The translations under genes were made by a program, and so were the position numbers. From assembly GCA_039190275.1 (NCBI GenBank), contig JBCCYF010000104.1:1-15595 (forward strand): 15,595 nucleotides of DNA, written 5' to 3'. This document shows positions 1-7,239 of this stretch, in pieces. Position 1 is the first letter of the stretch; each line of letters starts with the position of its first letter. This DNA is from Halovulum sp039190275 (GTDB lineage: Bacteria; Pseudomonadota; Alphaproteobacteria; Rhodobacterales; Rhodobacteraceae). The notes beneath the pieces were generated by a model. The model made no database searches and was not told where the DNA came from. It saw only the letters and a program-made list of their open reading frames with translations.

Positions 1-179
1 CCCCCACCCCGGCCGGGCATTGCCCGCGCACCGGTCGGGCGTACGGGCGTTGTTCTGGCTCACACTGCGGTGCTGAGCTTAAAGATTTCAACGTGTTAGG
101 TGATAACCGATGGTTCTAGTCAAAAGTGAAACGCTCTCGCTGATCAACTGCTTGCTCTGAGAAAACTGGAGACCCGAAA
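1..179. other. 5' edge region, no supported gene
   Basis: Two forward frames are open from the window edge (frame 1 stops at 97-99, frame 3 at about 117), so either could be the tail of an upstream gene. Neither gives residues I recognise. By analogy with other LIV-type clusters a LivG-type ATPase may lie upstream, but the visible sequence does not show it. The last 20 bases carry the ribosome binding site of the next gene (GGAG at 168-171). Confidence 0.4.
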
Positions 180-665
180 ATGAAAACATCCTGGACCACC
201 CTGCCGTGCGCCATTCTTTCAACTGCGTTGCTGCTTTCCGGCGGTCCGGTATCCGCGGGCGGGAACAGCCCCTGGTCGGTGGCGCTCAAGCATTGCATCG
301 CCGCATTTGAGAAGCTCAATCCTGTCGATGTCTCGGAGTTGTCGAAGGTCAAGGCACCGGACTGGGCCATGGTGGATCAGGGGGACACCTTTGCAGTTGG
401 GCCCGATGTCTTCATGACCGTTCATGGCGAGATCAACACCGAACTGGCCAGCTGTACCGTGGCATCCAAAGGCGCGGAAATGGATGACGCCTTTGAGAGC
501 TGGGCGAGCGAAGCGACGGACATGGGTATTTATGGTCCGGTCGATGGCGAGGATCTGACCCATGTCGAGACCATCGACTGGCGTGAACCGCGGATGAACA
601 TTGAGGTTGTGAGCAAGGGCGATGTGACCTGGATCAAAACCTATGAGGTGGACAAAGAAGCATGA
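180..665 (+). CDS. small secreted protein of unknown function at head of LIV-type transporter cluster
   Basis: 161 residues. ATG start follows GGAG by 8 bases. The N-terminus is a clear Sec signal peptide: Lys2, a hydrophobic stretch at about residues 8-20, and a Val-Ser-Ala cleavage site after residue 26. The mature part is acidic and soluble, with no further membrane segment. It holds exactly two cysteines (Cys39 and Cys92), which could form a disulfide in the periplasm. I do not recognise a domain. It is the first gene visible in the cluster, and its stop codon lies within 40 bases of the permease start, so it is probably co-transcribed with the permease. A periplasmic accessory role for the transporter is possible from context only. 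Confidence 0.75.
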   Translation: MKTSWTTLPCAILSTALLLSGGPVSAGGNSPWSVALKHCIAAFEKLNPVDVSELSKVKAPDWAMVDQGDTFAVGPDVFMTVHGEINTELASCTVASKGAEMDDAFESWASEATDMGIYGPVDGEDLTHVETIDWREPRMNIEVVSKGDVTWIKTYEVDKEA

Positions 666-702
666 AACCGCGCCTGTCAATCAACCACAGGTTCCGCGCG
701 CC

Positions 703-1704
703 ATGAGCCCGACCGTTCTTTACACGGCGGAGGTTATCCTCAACGGCCTTATGGCGGGCGTGATGTATTCCCTGGTAGCGCTGGGCTTTGTCCTGATTTT
801 CAAGGCCAGCGGCATATTCAACTATGCGCAGGGTGTCATGGCCCTGTTCGCCGCCTTGACACTGGTCGGCCTGCAGAACGGACAGGTCCCGTTCGCGCAT
901 CTGATCAATGCGGTTTTTGGAACGGATCTGCACTACTTCGGGTGGAACGTTCCGACCGTTGCGGCAATTCTGCTGACGCTTTTGGTCATGGTACTGTTTG
1001 CCTGGGCTGTCGAATCCCTGGTCCTCAAGCATCTGGTCAACCAGGAACCCATAATACTTTTCATGGCGACGATTGGCCTGGCCTATTTTATGGAAGGGTT
1101 CGGCGATCTGATGTGGGGTTCGGACATCAAGAAGCTTGATGTCGGCCTGCCATCGGGCGGTTCGTTCTGGCTTGAAGACATCACCATTGGTTGGGCGGCC
1201 GAAGGATCGGAGTACTACGGCATGTACATCGATGTTCTGGATGTTTGGGCGACCGCGATCGCGGTCAGCCTTGTCGTAGCGCTGATGCTGTTCTCGCAAT
1301 ACACCAAGACCGGGCGTGCGCTGAGGGCTGTTGCCGACGACCACCAAGCCGCCCTTTCGGTTGGGATTTCGCTCAGGACCATCTGGGTGATCGTCTGGTC
1401 GATTGCGGGGTTTGTCGCCCTGGTCGCCGGTATTATGTGGGGCTCCAAGCTTGGTGTCCAATTCTCGCTCAGTCTGATCGCGCTCAAGGCGCTACCGGTC
1501 TTGATGCTGGGGGGGTTCACCTCAATCCCCGGTGCTATTGTCGGCGGTTTGATCATTGGTGTGGGGGAGAAGCTTTTCGAGTTTGCGATCGGGCCGATGA
1601 TCGGAGGCGCAACCGAAAACTGGTTCGCCTATGTTCTTGCCCTCGTGTTTCTGGTGTTCCGCCCGCAGGGCCTGTTCGGTGAGAAGATCATTGAACGGGT
1701 CTAG
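703..1704 (+). CDS. LIV-type (branched-chain amino acid family) ABC transporter permease, LivH type
   Basis: About 333 residues of mostly hydrophobic sequence, one of two inner-membrane permeases of a LIV/HAAT importer. Family features seen: the N-terminal helix with Leu-Asn-Gly-Leu-Met-Ala-Gly followed by Tyr-Ser-Leu-Val-Ala-Leu-Gly, the Asn-Tyr-Ala-Gln-Gly motif near residue 45, the cytoplasmic EAA-like loop starting Gly-Arg-Ala-Leu-Arg-Ala-Val-Ala at about residue 203, and a C-terminal Arg-Pro-Gln-Gly-Leu-Phe-Gly ending usual for LivH. The start is uncertain. ATG at 703 fits the usual family N-terminus but has only a weak ribosome site. ATG at 643 would add 20 polar residues and overlap the preceding gene by 23 bases, also without a clear ribosome site. 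The length is somewhat above classical LivH (about 300), with an extra segment around residues 60-80. The substrate cannot be read from the permease. Confidence 0.92.
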   Translation: MSPTVLYTAEVILNGLMAGVMYSLVALGFVLIFKASGIFNYAQGVMALFAALTLVGLQNGQVPFAHLINAVFGTDLHYFGWNVPTVAAILLTLLVMVLFAWAVESLVLKHLVNQEPIILFMATIGLAYFMEGFGDLMWGSDIKKLDVGLPSGGSFWLEDITIGWAAEGSEYYGMYIDVLDVWATAIAVSLVVALMLFSQYTKTGRALRAVADDHQAALSVGISLRTIWVIVWSIAGFVALVAGIMWGSKLGVQFSLSLIALKALPVLMLGGFTSIPGAIVGGLIIGVGEKLFEFAIGPMIGGATENWFAYVLALVFLVFRPQGLFGEKIIERV

Positions 1705-2067
1705 GGAACATCGGATCGCGGCGATGGATCCGTTGCGCCTTTCGGTCGACTGCCCGTGCGGGGCCCGCAACCAGTTTGCAAGCAGCCGCGCAGGACATAA
1801 ACGTTCCCCGTTGGGACGGATGGTGTCCCGCACAGAGGGGTTGTCTTGTGTCCATTCATTCGTGGCGATCACGCATGTTATCCGGCTGAACACTGGCTGG
1901 CGCGAAGCGATATCCGCTGCCGGAGCTTGGGCAGCCGTCGTCCAAAGATCCTTGACCTTGAATGTGAACCTTTTAGTGCAGAGTGCAGCAGGTCGGTCGG
2001 AGGCGTGGTGCACAACCGCGACATCCGGCCGACTGCTGAACGGACATGAAGGATAAGGGGCACATTG
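1705..2067 (+). other. 360-bp interval inside the transporter cluster without a convincing gene
   Basis: This stretch separates two otherwise closely spaced transporter genes. One forward frame is open from ATG 1724 to a stop at 2054-2056 (110 residues, with Cys-Pro-Cys-Gly near its start). It has no ribosome binding site before the ATG and no recognisable domain, and its residues do not look like a natural protein. A reverse frame is also open over most of it, as expected for GC-rich DNA. No strong intrinsic terminator or tRNA is visible. The bases just before 2068 (AAGGGG at about 2055-2060) are the ribosome site of the next gene. It may be an inserted or decayed element, or a long untranslated stretch with regulatory function. 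Confidence 0.5.
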
Positions 2068-2460
2068 ATGAATAGCATCTTGGACGGATTTTTTCGCGAG
2101 GATGAGACCCTCCACCCTCGTATGCTGGTGGCAGCCGGTATCGTCGCATATTTTTTTCACTACCTGGCAAAATGGTTTGGAGTTTCCTGGTGGATCACCC
2201 AGGGCCTGATCGTGCTGCTGGTGGCCATGCTATGCTATGCCGTGCTGCGGTTTCTGCTGCCCATGATGGACCCGCGCGATCCTGACGCTGACCCATTCGT
2301 TGTCTGGGGCACGTGTTTCTTGTTCCTGATCATGGGGGGTGATGGGTTCGGCGCCCTGTTCATTCCCGGGCTCATCATCGGGGCGGCTGTACTGTACTGG
2401 CGCGCGCCGGAACTGCTGGAGGTGTTTCCGTGGTTTGAGAAGGATGGCAATGAAGGATGA
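2068..2460 (+). CDS. small integral membrane protein between the two transporter permeases
   Basis: 130 residues from ATG 2068, preceded by AAGGGG at a good distance (a TTG immediately upstream at 2065 is an alternative start). Hydropathy by eye gives about four membrane segments: roughly residues 18-36, 42-62, 78-92 and 95-110. The acidic loop Asp-Pro-Arg-Asp-Pro-Asp-Ala-Asp lies near residues 69-76. The N- and C-terminal tails are charged. I recognise no family. It sits 11 bases upstream of the LivM-type permease, with that gene's ribosome site in the gap, so co-translation is likely. It could be an accessory subunit of the transporter, by context only. Confidence 0.8.
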   Translation: MNSILDGFFREDETLHPRMLVAAGIVAYFFHYLAKWFGVSWWITQGLIVLLVAMLCYAVLRFLLPMMDPRDPDADPFVVWGTCFLFLIMGGDGFGALFIPGLIIGAAVLYWRAPELLEVFPWFEKDGNEG

Positions 2461-2471
2461 GGGGATAGTGC

Positions 2472-3548
2472 ATGTTCTACCGTGAGGCCGGGGACTTCAA
2501 GGCCAGCTATACCGCGGACGGTCAAACCTTTCCCATCGCGTTCGATCGCTGGCGGTACTATCTGGTTGTTGGATTTGCGTTTCTCGTGGTCCCGTTCTTT
2601 CTGACCGAGTACCTGGCCAGCGCGGTTCTGATCCCCTTTCTCATCTGGTCGATTATCGCCATCGGGCTCAACATACTGACCGGCTATTGCGGTCAGGTCT
2701 CGCTTGGTACGGGCGGGTTCATGGCTGTCGGTGCCTATGCTGCGTATAAGATCATGACGGCGTTTCCCGATCTCAACATCCTGTTCGTTGTGCTGTTCGG
2801 GGGTGTGGTGACTGCCGCCGTTGGCCTGCTGTTTGGTCTGCCAAGCCTAAGGATCAAGGGCTTTTACCTCGCCGTGGCGACGCTGGCGGCCCAGTTCTTC
2901 CTTGTCTGGCTGTTTAACCGTGTCTCTTGGTTCTACAACTACTCTGCCTCGGGGCAAATCAACGCGCCGACGCGCTCGATCCTCGGCTATGAAATCACTG
3001 GGGCGACTGCGACTGCGGTGCCAAAGTACCTGTTTTGTCTGGTGCTGGCTTTTGTCCTTGCGTGGGTTGCGCGAAATCTGACCCGTGGTCGGTTGGGCCG
3101 CTCCTGGATGGCAATCCGCGATATGGACATTGCGGCTGAAATCATCGGAGTGAATCCGCTGCGGGCCAAGCTCTCGGCCTTTGCGATATCGTCCTTTTTC
3201 GTCGGTGTCGGTGGTGCACTATTCTTTACGGTGTATCTGGGTGCCGTGGAGGTGGGAGAGGCGTTCGGAATCCAAAAGTCATTTCTGGCACTCTTCATGA
3301 TCATCATTGGCGGGCTTGGATCGATTTTCGGGAGTTTTGCCGGCGCAGCATTTATCGTGCTCATGCCGGTGCTGCTGAAAAACGTTATGGTCGGCGGCCT
3401 GGGTTGGCCAACCGATATCGCGGCCCACTTTGAGTTCGTCATTTTGGGCGGCCTGATTATCTTCTTTCTTATCGTTGAGCCGCATGGCCTTGCGGCTCTC
3501 TGGCGCATCGTAAAGGAGAAACTGCGTCTATGGCCCTTTCCACACTAG
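2472..3548 (+). CDS. LIV-type ABC transporter permease, LivM type
   Basis: 358 residues; ATG follows GAGGGG by 7 bases. Second inner-membrane permease of the importer. LivM features seen: Ala-Ile-Gly-Leu-Asn-Ile-Leu-Thr-Gly-Tyr-Cys-Gly-Gln-Val-Ser-Leu-Gly in the first third, then Gly-Gly-Phe-Met-Ala-Val-Gly-Ala-Tyr. The cytoplasmic EAA-like loop (Gly-Arg-Ser-Trp-Met-Ala-Ile-Arg-Asp, then Ala-Ala-Glu-Ile-Ile-Gly) lies at about residues 208-225, and a Gly-Gly-Leu-Gly-Ser-Ile-Phe-Gly motif comes late. It ends with Glu-Pro-His-Gly-Leu. A hydrophilic N-terminal extension of about 25 residues precedes the first helix. It pairs with the LivH-type permease at 703. The stop codon is followed by a hairpin and then the binding-protein gene. 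Confidence 0.93.
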   Translation: MFYREAGDFKASYTADGQTFPIAFDRWRYYLVVGFAFLVVPFFLTEYLASAVLIPFLIWSIIAIGLNILTGYCGQVSLGTGGFMAVGAYAAYKIMTAFPDLNILFVVLFGGVVTAAVGLLFGLPSLRIKGFYLAVATLAAQFFLVWLFNRVSWFYNYSASGQINAPTRSILGYEITGATATAVPKYLFCLVLAFVLAWVARNLTRGRLGRSWMAIRDMDIAAEIIGVNPLRAKLSAFAISSFFVGVGGALFFTVYLGAVEVGEAFGIQKSFLALFMIIIGGLGSIFGSFAGAAFIVLMPVLLKNVMVGGLGWPTDIAAHFEFVILGGLIIFFLIVEPHGLAALWRIVKEKLRLWPFPH

Positions 3549-3560
3549 GGAAGGGAACCG

Positions 3561-3579
3561 TCCCGGGCGAAGACCGGGA
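3561..3579 (+). other. intercistronic hairpin between permease and binding-protein genes
   Basis: TCCCGG (3561-3566) and CCGGGA (3574-3579) form a perfect 6-bp stem with a 7-base loop, 12 bases after the permease stop and before the ribosome site of the binding-protein gene. No U-tract follows, so it is not a standard terminator. Such hairpins between transporter genes often mark RNA processing or stabilise the downstream binding-protein message; that role is inferred. Confidence 0.45.
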
Positions 3580-3607
3580 TCACAACATGTCAGGGAGGTT
3601 TAAAGAC

Positions 3608-4897
3608 ATGAAATTCAAATCCATTGCTACGGCGAGTGTCGCATTGGTTCTGGGCGCGAGCCCGGTTCTGGCGGATCTCGTTTTTCCGTCCCTCAGCTAT
3701 CGCACTGGGCCCTATGCCGCCGGTGGGATCCCCTTTGCTGACGGCTATGCCGACTATTTCACGCTGCTCAATGAGCGCGACGGCGGGATCGGCGGCGTCA
3801 TGACCCGCGTGCCGGAGTGCGAGACAGCCTATAACACCGAGAAAGGTGTAGAATGCTATGAGGCGACGAAGGGTGAGGGCAGCCTGGTTTATCAACCGCT
3901 TTCGACCGGAATTACGTACCAGCTGATCCCCAAGGCCAGTGCGGACGGCATCCCGCTTCATACCATGGGCTATGGCCGAACCTCGGCCGCAAATGGCGCG
4001 GTTTTTGAATGGGTGTTCAATTACCCGGCCAACTACTGGAACGGTGCGAGCCATGCGGTCAACCACATCCTTGAGGAAAACGGCGGTGACATCAGCGGCA
4101 AAAAGGTCGCGTTGGTGTACCACAACTCGGCCTATGGCAAGGAACCGATCCGCACCCTTGAGGAACTGAGTGGCAAGCACGGGTTTGAGTTCATGCCCGT
4201 CGCGGTTGATCATCCGGGGCAGGAGCAGAAATCCCAGTGGCTGCAGATCCGCCGCGAACGCCCGGACTACGTCGTGATGTGGGGCTGGGGTGTGATGAAC
4301 CAGGTCGCCGTGCAGGAAGCTGCGAACATCCGCTTCCCCATGGAGAATTTCCTGGGCAACTGGTGGGCCGGGTCCGAGAATGACGTTCTGCCTGCGGGCG
4401 ATGCCGCGACAGGGTACAAGGCACTGGCCATGCACAATGTCGGCTCGGACTTCCCGGTCTTCGACGATATTCAGAAGTATGTTGTCGATGCGGGCAAAGC
4501 TGCAGGCGCGGGCGATCAGATTGGTACGGTGCTCTACAATCGTGGTCTCTATGCCGCCATGTTGGCGGCTGAAGCCGCGCGCACTGCGCAGGATATCCAT
4601 GGTGAGGCCGAAATCACACCCGCGATGATGCGTGACGGGATGGAAGCGCTCGAGATCACCGAGGAGCGGATGACCGAACTTGGCATGCCGAACTTCGGTC
4701 CGTCGTTTGCCGTCAGCTGCGACAACCATGGCGGTCCAGGGCTTGGTGCTGTGCAGCAGTGGGATGCGGCAAGCGGTGAGTGGACGCTGATCTCGGAGTT
4801 TGGTCCATCAGACGCCGACGTCATCAACGCCCTGATCGAAGAGGACAGTATGGCTTATGCGGCTGAGAACAGCCTTGAGCCGCGCAGCTGCAACTGA
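3608..4897 (+). CDS. periplasmic substrate-binding protein of LIV-type ABC transporter (type 1 periplasmic binding fold)
   Basis: 429 residues. ATG 3608 is preceded by GGGAGG at 3593-3598 and begins a textbook Sec signal peptide: two lysines, a hydrophobic core, and cleavage after Val-Leu-Ala22. The mature protein starts Asp-Leu-Val-Phe-Pro-Ser-Leu-Ser-Tyr-Arg-Thr-Gly-Pro-Tyr-Ala, the usual start of extracellular ligand-binding receptors for LIV-family importers. Seen further on are the Asn-Glu-Arg-Asp-Gly-Gly-Ile-Gly-Gly segment and the Lys-Val-Ala-Leu-Val-Tyr hinge strand near residue 170. Cysteines lie near residues 77 and 91, near residue 370, and one residue before the end, which may form disulfides. 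The ligand is not evident. The neighbouring PaaK-like gene makes an organic or aromatic acid plausible but does not prove it. In-frame upstream starts at 3530 and 3587 are rejected because they would displace the signal peptide. Confidence 0.93.
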   Translation: MKFKSIATASVALVLGASPVLADLVFPSLSYRTGPYAAGGIPFADGYADYFTLLNERDGGIGGVMTRVPECETAYNTEKGVECYEATKGEGSLVYQPLSTGITYQLIPKASADGIPLHTMGYGRTSAANGAVFEWVFNYPANYWNGASHAVNHILEENGGDISGKKVALVYHNSAYGKEPIRTLEELSGKHGFEFMPVAVDHPGQEQKSQWLQIRRERPDYVVMWGWGVMNQVAVQEAANIRFPMENFLGNWWAGSENDVLPAGDAATGYKALAMHNVGSDFPVFDDIQKYVVDAGKAAGAGDQIGTVLYNRGLYAAMLAAEAARTAQDIHGEAEITPAMMRDGMEALEITEERMTELGMPNFGPSFAVSCDNHGGPGLGAVQQWDAASGEWTLISEFGPSDADVINALIEEDSMAYAAENSLEPRSCN

Positions 4898-4928
4898 CGA
4901 TAGCTCGTTGATGCTTTGTTCATCTTCT

Positions 4929-4964
4929 CCGCGCCCCGATCGTGGGGCGCGGTTCATTTGCTTT
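4929..4964 (+). terminator. intrinsic terminator after the binding-protein gene
   Basis: CCGCGCCCC (4929-4937) pairs perfectly with GGGGCGCGG (4944-4952) over a 6-base loop. A T-rich but interrupted tract follows (4953-4964). It lies 31 bases after the binding-protein stop codon. The interrupted tract suggests partial termination, so the patatin and LivF genes downstream may be expressed at a lower level or from another promoter. Confidence 0.75.
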
Positions 4965-4977
4965 AGGGTGTTCTAGG

Positions 4978-6162
4978 TTGCGCGTCATATCCGTGATTAT
5001 GTCGCTTTTGGCTCTCGCCGCGTGTTCGTCGCCGCCGGATGATCTGACCTGCCCGGTGCTTAACGTTGTGTCCCCGGAGGGTATCGAGGTCAGCCAAGGC
5101 CGAGTAATGACGCCCGAGGAGGCGCAGGTTTTTGGCATGGGTGCGATGTTCGACCAGCGCGCCGAGGCTGCGTCAGATGCACCGACACGTCGCGCATTAC
5201 CTCGAATAAAGGTTGCGCTTCTTTCGTCGGGCGGGCAGTTCGGCGCACACACTGCCGGTTTCATGAACGGGTGGAGCCAGAACACAACAGACCCGCGTCC
5301 GCAGGAGTTCGACGTGGTGACCGGTGTGAGCACCGGCGCGCTGATCGCCCCCTTTGTGTTCGCAGGGTCCGGCTATGACTCGGCCCTCGAAAAACTCTAC
5401 AATGGTGTGCAGGAGCGGGATGTTCTGCGCCGCCGCAATGCGCTGGAGCTGCTTGGCGCGCCGTCGCTTTGGGACGCGCAACCCCTGGCGCGGCAGGTCG
5501 ATCAGAATCTGACCGGACCGCTTTGGGCTGAGATCGCGAATGCCGAGGCGAGCCGCACGCTTTTGGCGGGAACGGTGAATGTGAACACCGGCTTTTTTGA
5601 AGCATTTGACCTCACGGAGGTTGCCGCGAAAGGAGGGGCGAACGCGCGGGATTGCATGCGCGAGGGTCTGTTGGCCAGCGCCGCGATCCCGGTGGCGTTT
5701 CCGCCCCGCCGGATAAACGGCAACTACTACATCGATGGGGCGGCCCGCCAGGGGCTGTTCCTGCGTGGTCTTGCGGCCGCACGGGTCGAGCCGGAAATCT
5801 ATGTCTTCCTGAACAATCCCGCGACCTTTCCCGCCGACAGTCCATCTTATGCGCTGCCAACGCTTGCCGGTCGTTCAACGGAGATTTTGTCCGATGAACT
5901 TTTGCGGTCTTCGGCCGAGGATGCGGTGCGTTTCGCCCGGGCCCGGGGCTGGACGGTTCGGGGTGTCTTCGCTCCGGATCTGCGACCAGGGCCGGACTGC
6001 GAGAATCGCGATGGCGGTAAATCCGCGTTCTGCGCGAGTTTCACCCGCGCGCTCTTCGCTGCAGGGCAGAGCACAGCACGCATGTCGCCGATACCTTGGC
6101 TCGACGCGGACGCACTGATGGACAAGCTGGCCGAGAGCCGCCGGACCCAACGAAGGAACTGA
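4978..6162 (+). CDS. patatin-like phospholipase/acyl hydrolase, predicted lipoprotein
   Basis: About 394 residues from TTG 4978; an AGGG motif lies 9-10 bases upstream. The N-terminus is a short signal with lipobox Leu-Ala-Ala-Cys16, predicting lipid attachment at Cys16. Patatin hallmarks: glycine-rich oxyanion segment Ser-Ser-Gly-Gly-Gln-Phe-Gly (residues 83-89), nucleophile elbow Gly-Val-Ser-Thr-Gly with Ser118, and the catalytic Asp253 in Asp-Gly-Ala. The Ser-Asp dyad is therefore intact and an active lipid acyl hydrolase is expected. A GTG start at 4942 is rejected because it falls inside the terminator hairpin. Its stop is 2 bases from the LivF-type ATPase start, and the ATPase's ribosome site lies in this gene's last codons, so the two are translationally linked. 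A lipase between LIV transporter subunits is unusual. Confidence 0.88.
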   Translation: MRVISVIMSLLALAACSSPPDDLTCPVLNVVSPEGIEVSQGRVMTPEEAQVFGMGAMFDQRAEAASDAPTRRALPRIKVALLSSGGQFGAHTAGFMNGWSQNTTDPRPQEFDVVTGVSTGALIAPFVFAGSGYDSALEKLYNGVQERDVLRRRNALELLGAPSLWDAQPLARQVDQNLTGPLWAEIANAEASRTLLAGTVNVNTGFFEAFDLTEVAAKGGANARDCMREGLLASAAIPVAFPPRRINGNYYIDGAARQGLFLRGLAAARVEPEIYVFLNNPATFPADSPSYALPTLAGRSTEILSDELLRSSAEDAVRFARARGWTVRGVFAPDLRPGPDCENRDGGKSAFCASFTRALFAAGQSTARMSPIPWLDADALMDKLAESRRTQRRN

Positions 6163-6164
6163 CC

Positions 6165-6989
6165 ATGCTGGATGGGCCAAAACAAAGCGACTCCTTGCTT
6201 GAGGTCAACAATATCGAAGTGATCTACAACCATGTGATCCTGGTACTCAAAGGCGTGTCGCTCAGTGTGCCCAAGGGTGGCATCACCGCACTGCTTGGGG
6301 GCAACGGGGCCGGCAAGACAACCACGCTCAAGGCAATCTCCAACCTCTTGCACTCGGAACGGGGCGAAATCACCAAAGGCAGTATAGAGTACCGCGGCGA
6401 ACGTGTCGGCAACCTGAGCCCAACAGATCTGGTCAAGCGTGGCGTGATCCAGGTGATGGAGGGGCGGCACTGCTTTGAACACCTGACCGTCGAGGAAAAC
6501 CTGATGACGGGCGCCTATACCCGGCGTGACGGGCGGACCGCAGTCGATGCGGATCTGGAGCTGGTCTACACCTATTTCCCCCGCCTTAAGGAGCGGCGGA
6601 AGTCCCAGGCGGGCTATACCTCCGGCGGAGAACAGCAGATGTGTGCCATCGGCCGCGCGCTGATGAGCCGCCCGGAAACCGTACTGCTGGACGAGCCGTC
6701 CATGGGGCTGGCGCCGCAACTGGTCGAGGAGATTTTCGGGATCGTGAAAGATCTGAACGAGAAGGAAGGGGTCAGCTTTCTTCTGGCGGAGCAGAACACG
6801 AATGTGGCGCTGCGCTTTGCGCACTACGGATACATCCTGGAAAGCGGCCGGATCGTGATGGACGGTCCCGCGGCGGAGTTGCGTGAAAATCCGGATGTCA
6901 AAGAGTTCTACCTGGGCATGTCCGAAAAGGGTCGCAAAAGCTTCCGCGACGTGCGCAGTTATCGCCGCAGAAAGCGCTGGCTGAGTTGA
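6165..6989 (+). CDS. LIV-type ABC transporter ATP-binding protein, LivF type
   Basis: 274 residues; ATG 6165 follows GAAGGA by 7 bases. ATPase subunit that would power the LIV-type importer. Motifs: Walker A Gly-Gly-Asn-Gly-Ala-Gly-Lys-Thr (residues 45-52), signature Thr-Ser-Gly-Gly-Glu-Gln-Gln (152-158; Thr replaces the usual Leu), and Walker B Val-Leu-Leu-Asp-Glu-Pro (173-178). Ala-Glu-Gln-Asn follows where most ABC proteins have the switch histidine, as is usual in LivF. The C-terminus carries an extra basic tail (Arg-Arg-Arg-Lys-Arg-Trp near the end), longer than E. coli LivF (237 residues). No LivG-type partner is in the window; it may lie upstream of base 1. Confidence 0.93.
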   Translation: MLDGPKQSDSLLEVNNIEVIYNHVILVLKGVSLSVPKGGITALLGGNGAGKTTTLKAISNLLHSERGEITKGSIEYRGERVGNLSPTDLVKRGVIQVMEGRHCFEHLTVEENLMTGAYTRRDGRTAVDADLELVYTYFPRLKERRKSQAGYTSGGEQQMCAIGRALMSRPETVLLDEPSMGLAPQLVEEIFGIVKDLNEKEGVSFLLAEQNTNVALRFAHYGYILESGRIVMDGPAAELRENPDVKEFYLGMSEKGRKSFRDVRSYRRRKRWLS

Positions 6990-7239
6990 CGCGGCGGGCG
7001 ACTTTGGACATGGCGACACTGGCAATCGCACTGAATTCACGGCTGTCCGCTGGAAATTCGGTAACAATGGCAGAGCGGTAGCTGTATCTATGCAAGCTGG
7101 TGAGTATTTCTTAAGCTTTTTCACGGCAAGGCTGCCGAACACTGAGGGGCACGTAGCCCCGTATACCACTGTCAGGCCTGCTGAGGCGCAGTAGGGCAGT
7201 TGTACGCGTACTGCGGCCGATGATTTGAAAGGATAAGAC

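Noticed and set aside
634..1461. Long - strand open frame opposite the LivH-type permease
   Set aside because: It is the usual GC-rich shadow of a real gene: rich in Arg, Gln and His, with no ribosome site, and opposite a clear membrane protein.
3590..4729. 379-residue - strand frame opposite the binding-protein gene
   Set aside because: Shadow frame: the forward strand encodes a clear signal peptide and binding-protein fold, while the reverse product has no recognisable domain.
5847..7169. 440-residue - strand frame opposite the patatin and LivF genes
   Set aside because: It spans two well-supported forward genes with catalytic and Walker motifs. Its own product is low-complexity shadow sequence.
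7202..7211. Perfect 10-bp palindrome GTACGCGTAC before the PaaK-like gene
   Set aside because: Too short to separate from chance in GC-rich DNA, with no promoter boxes placed around it.
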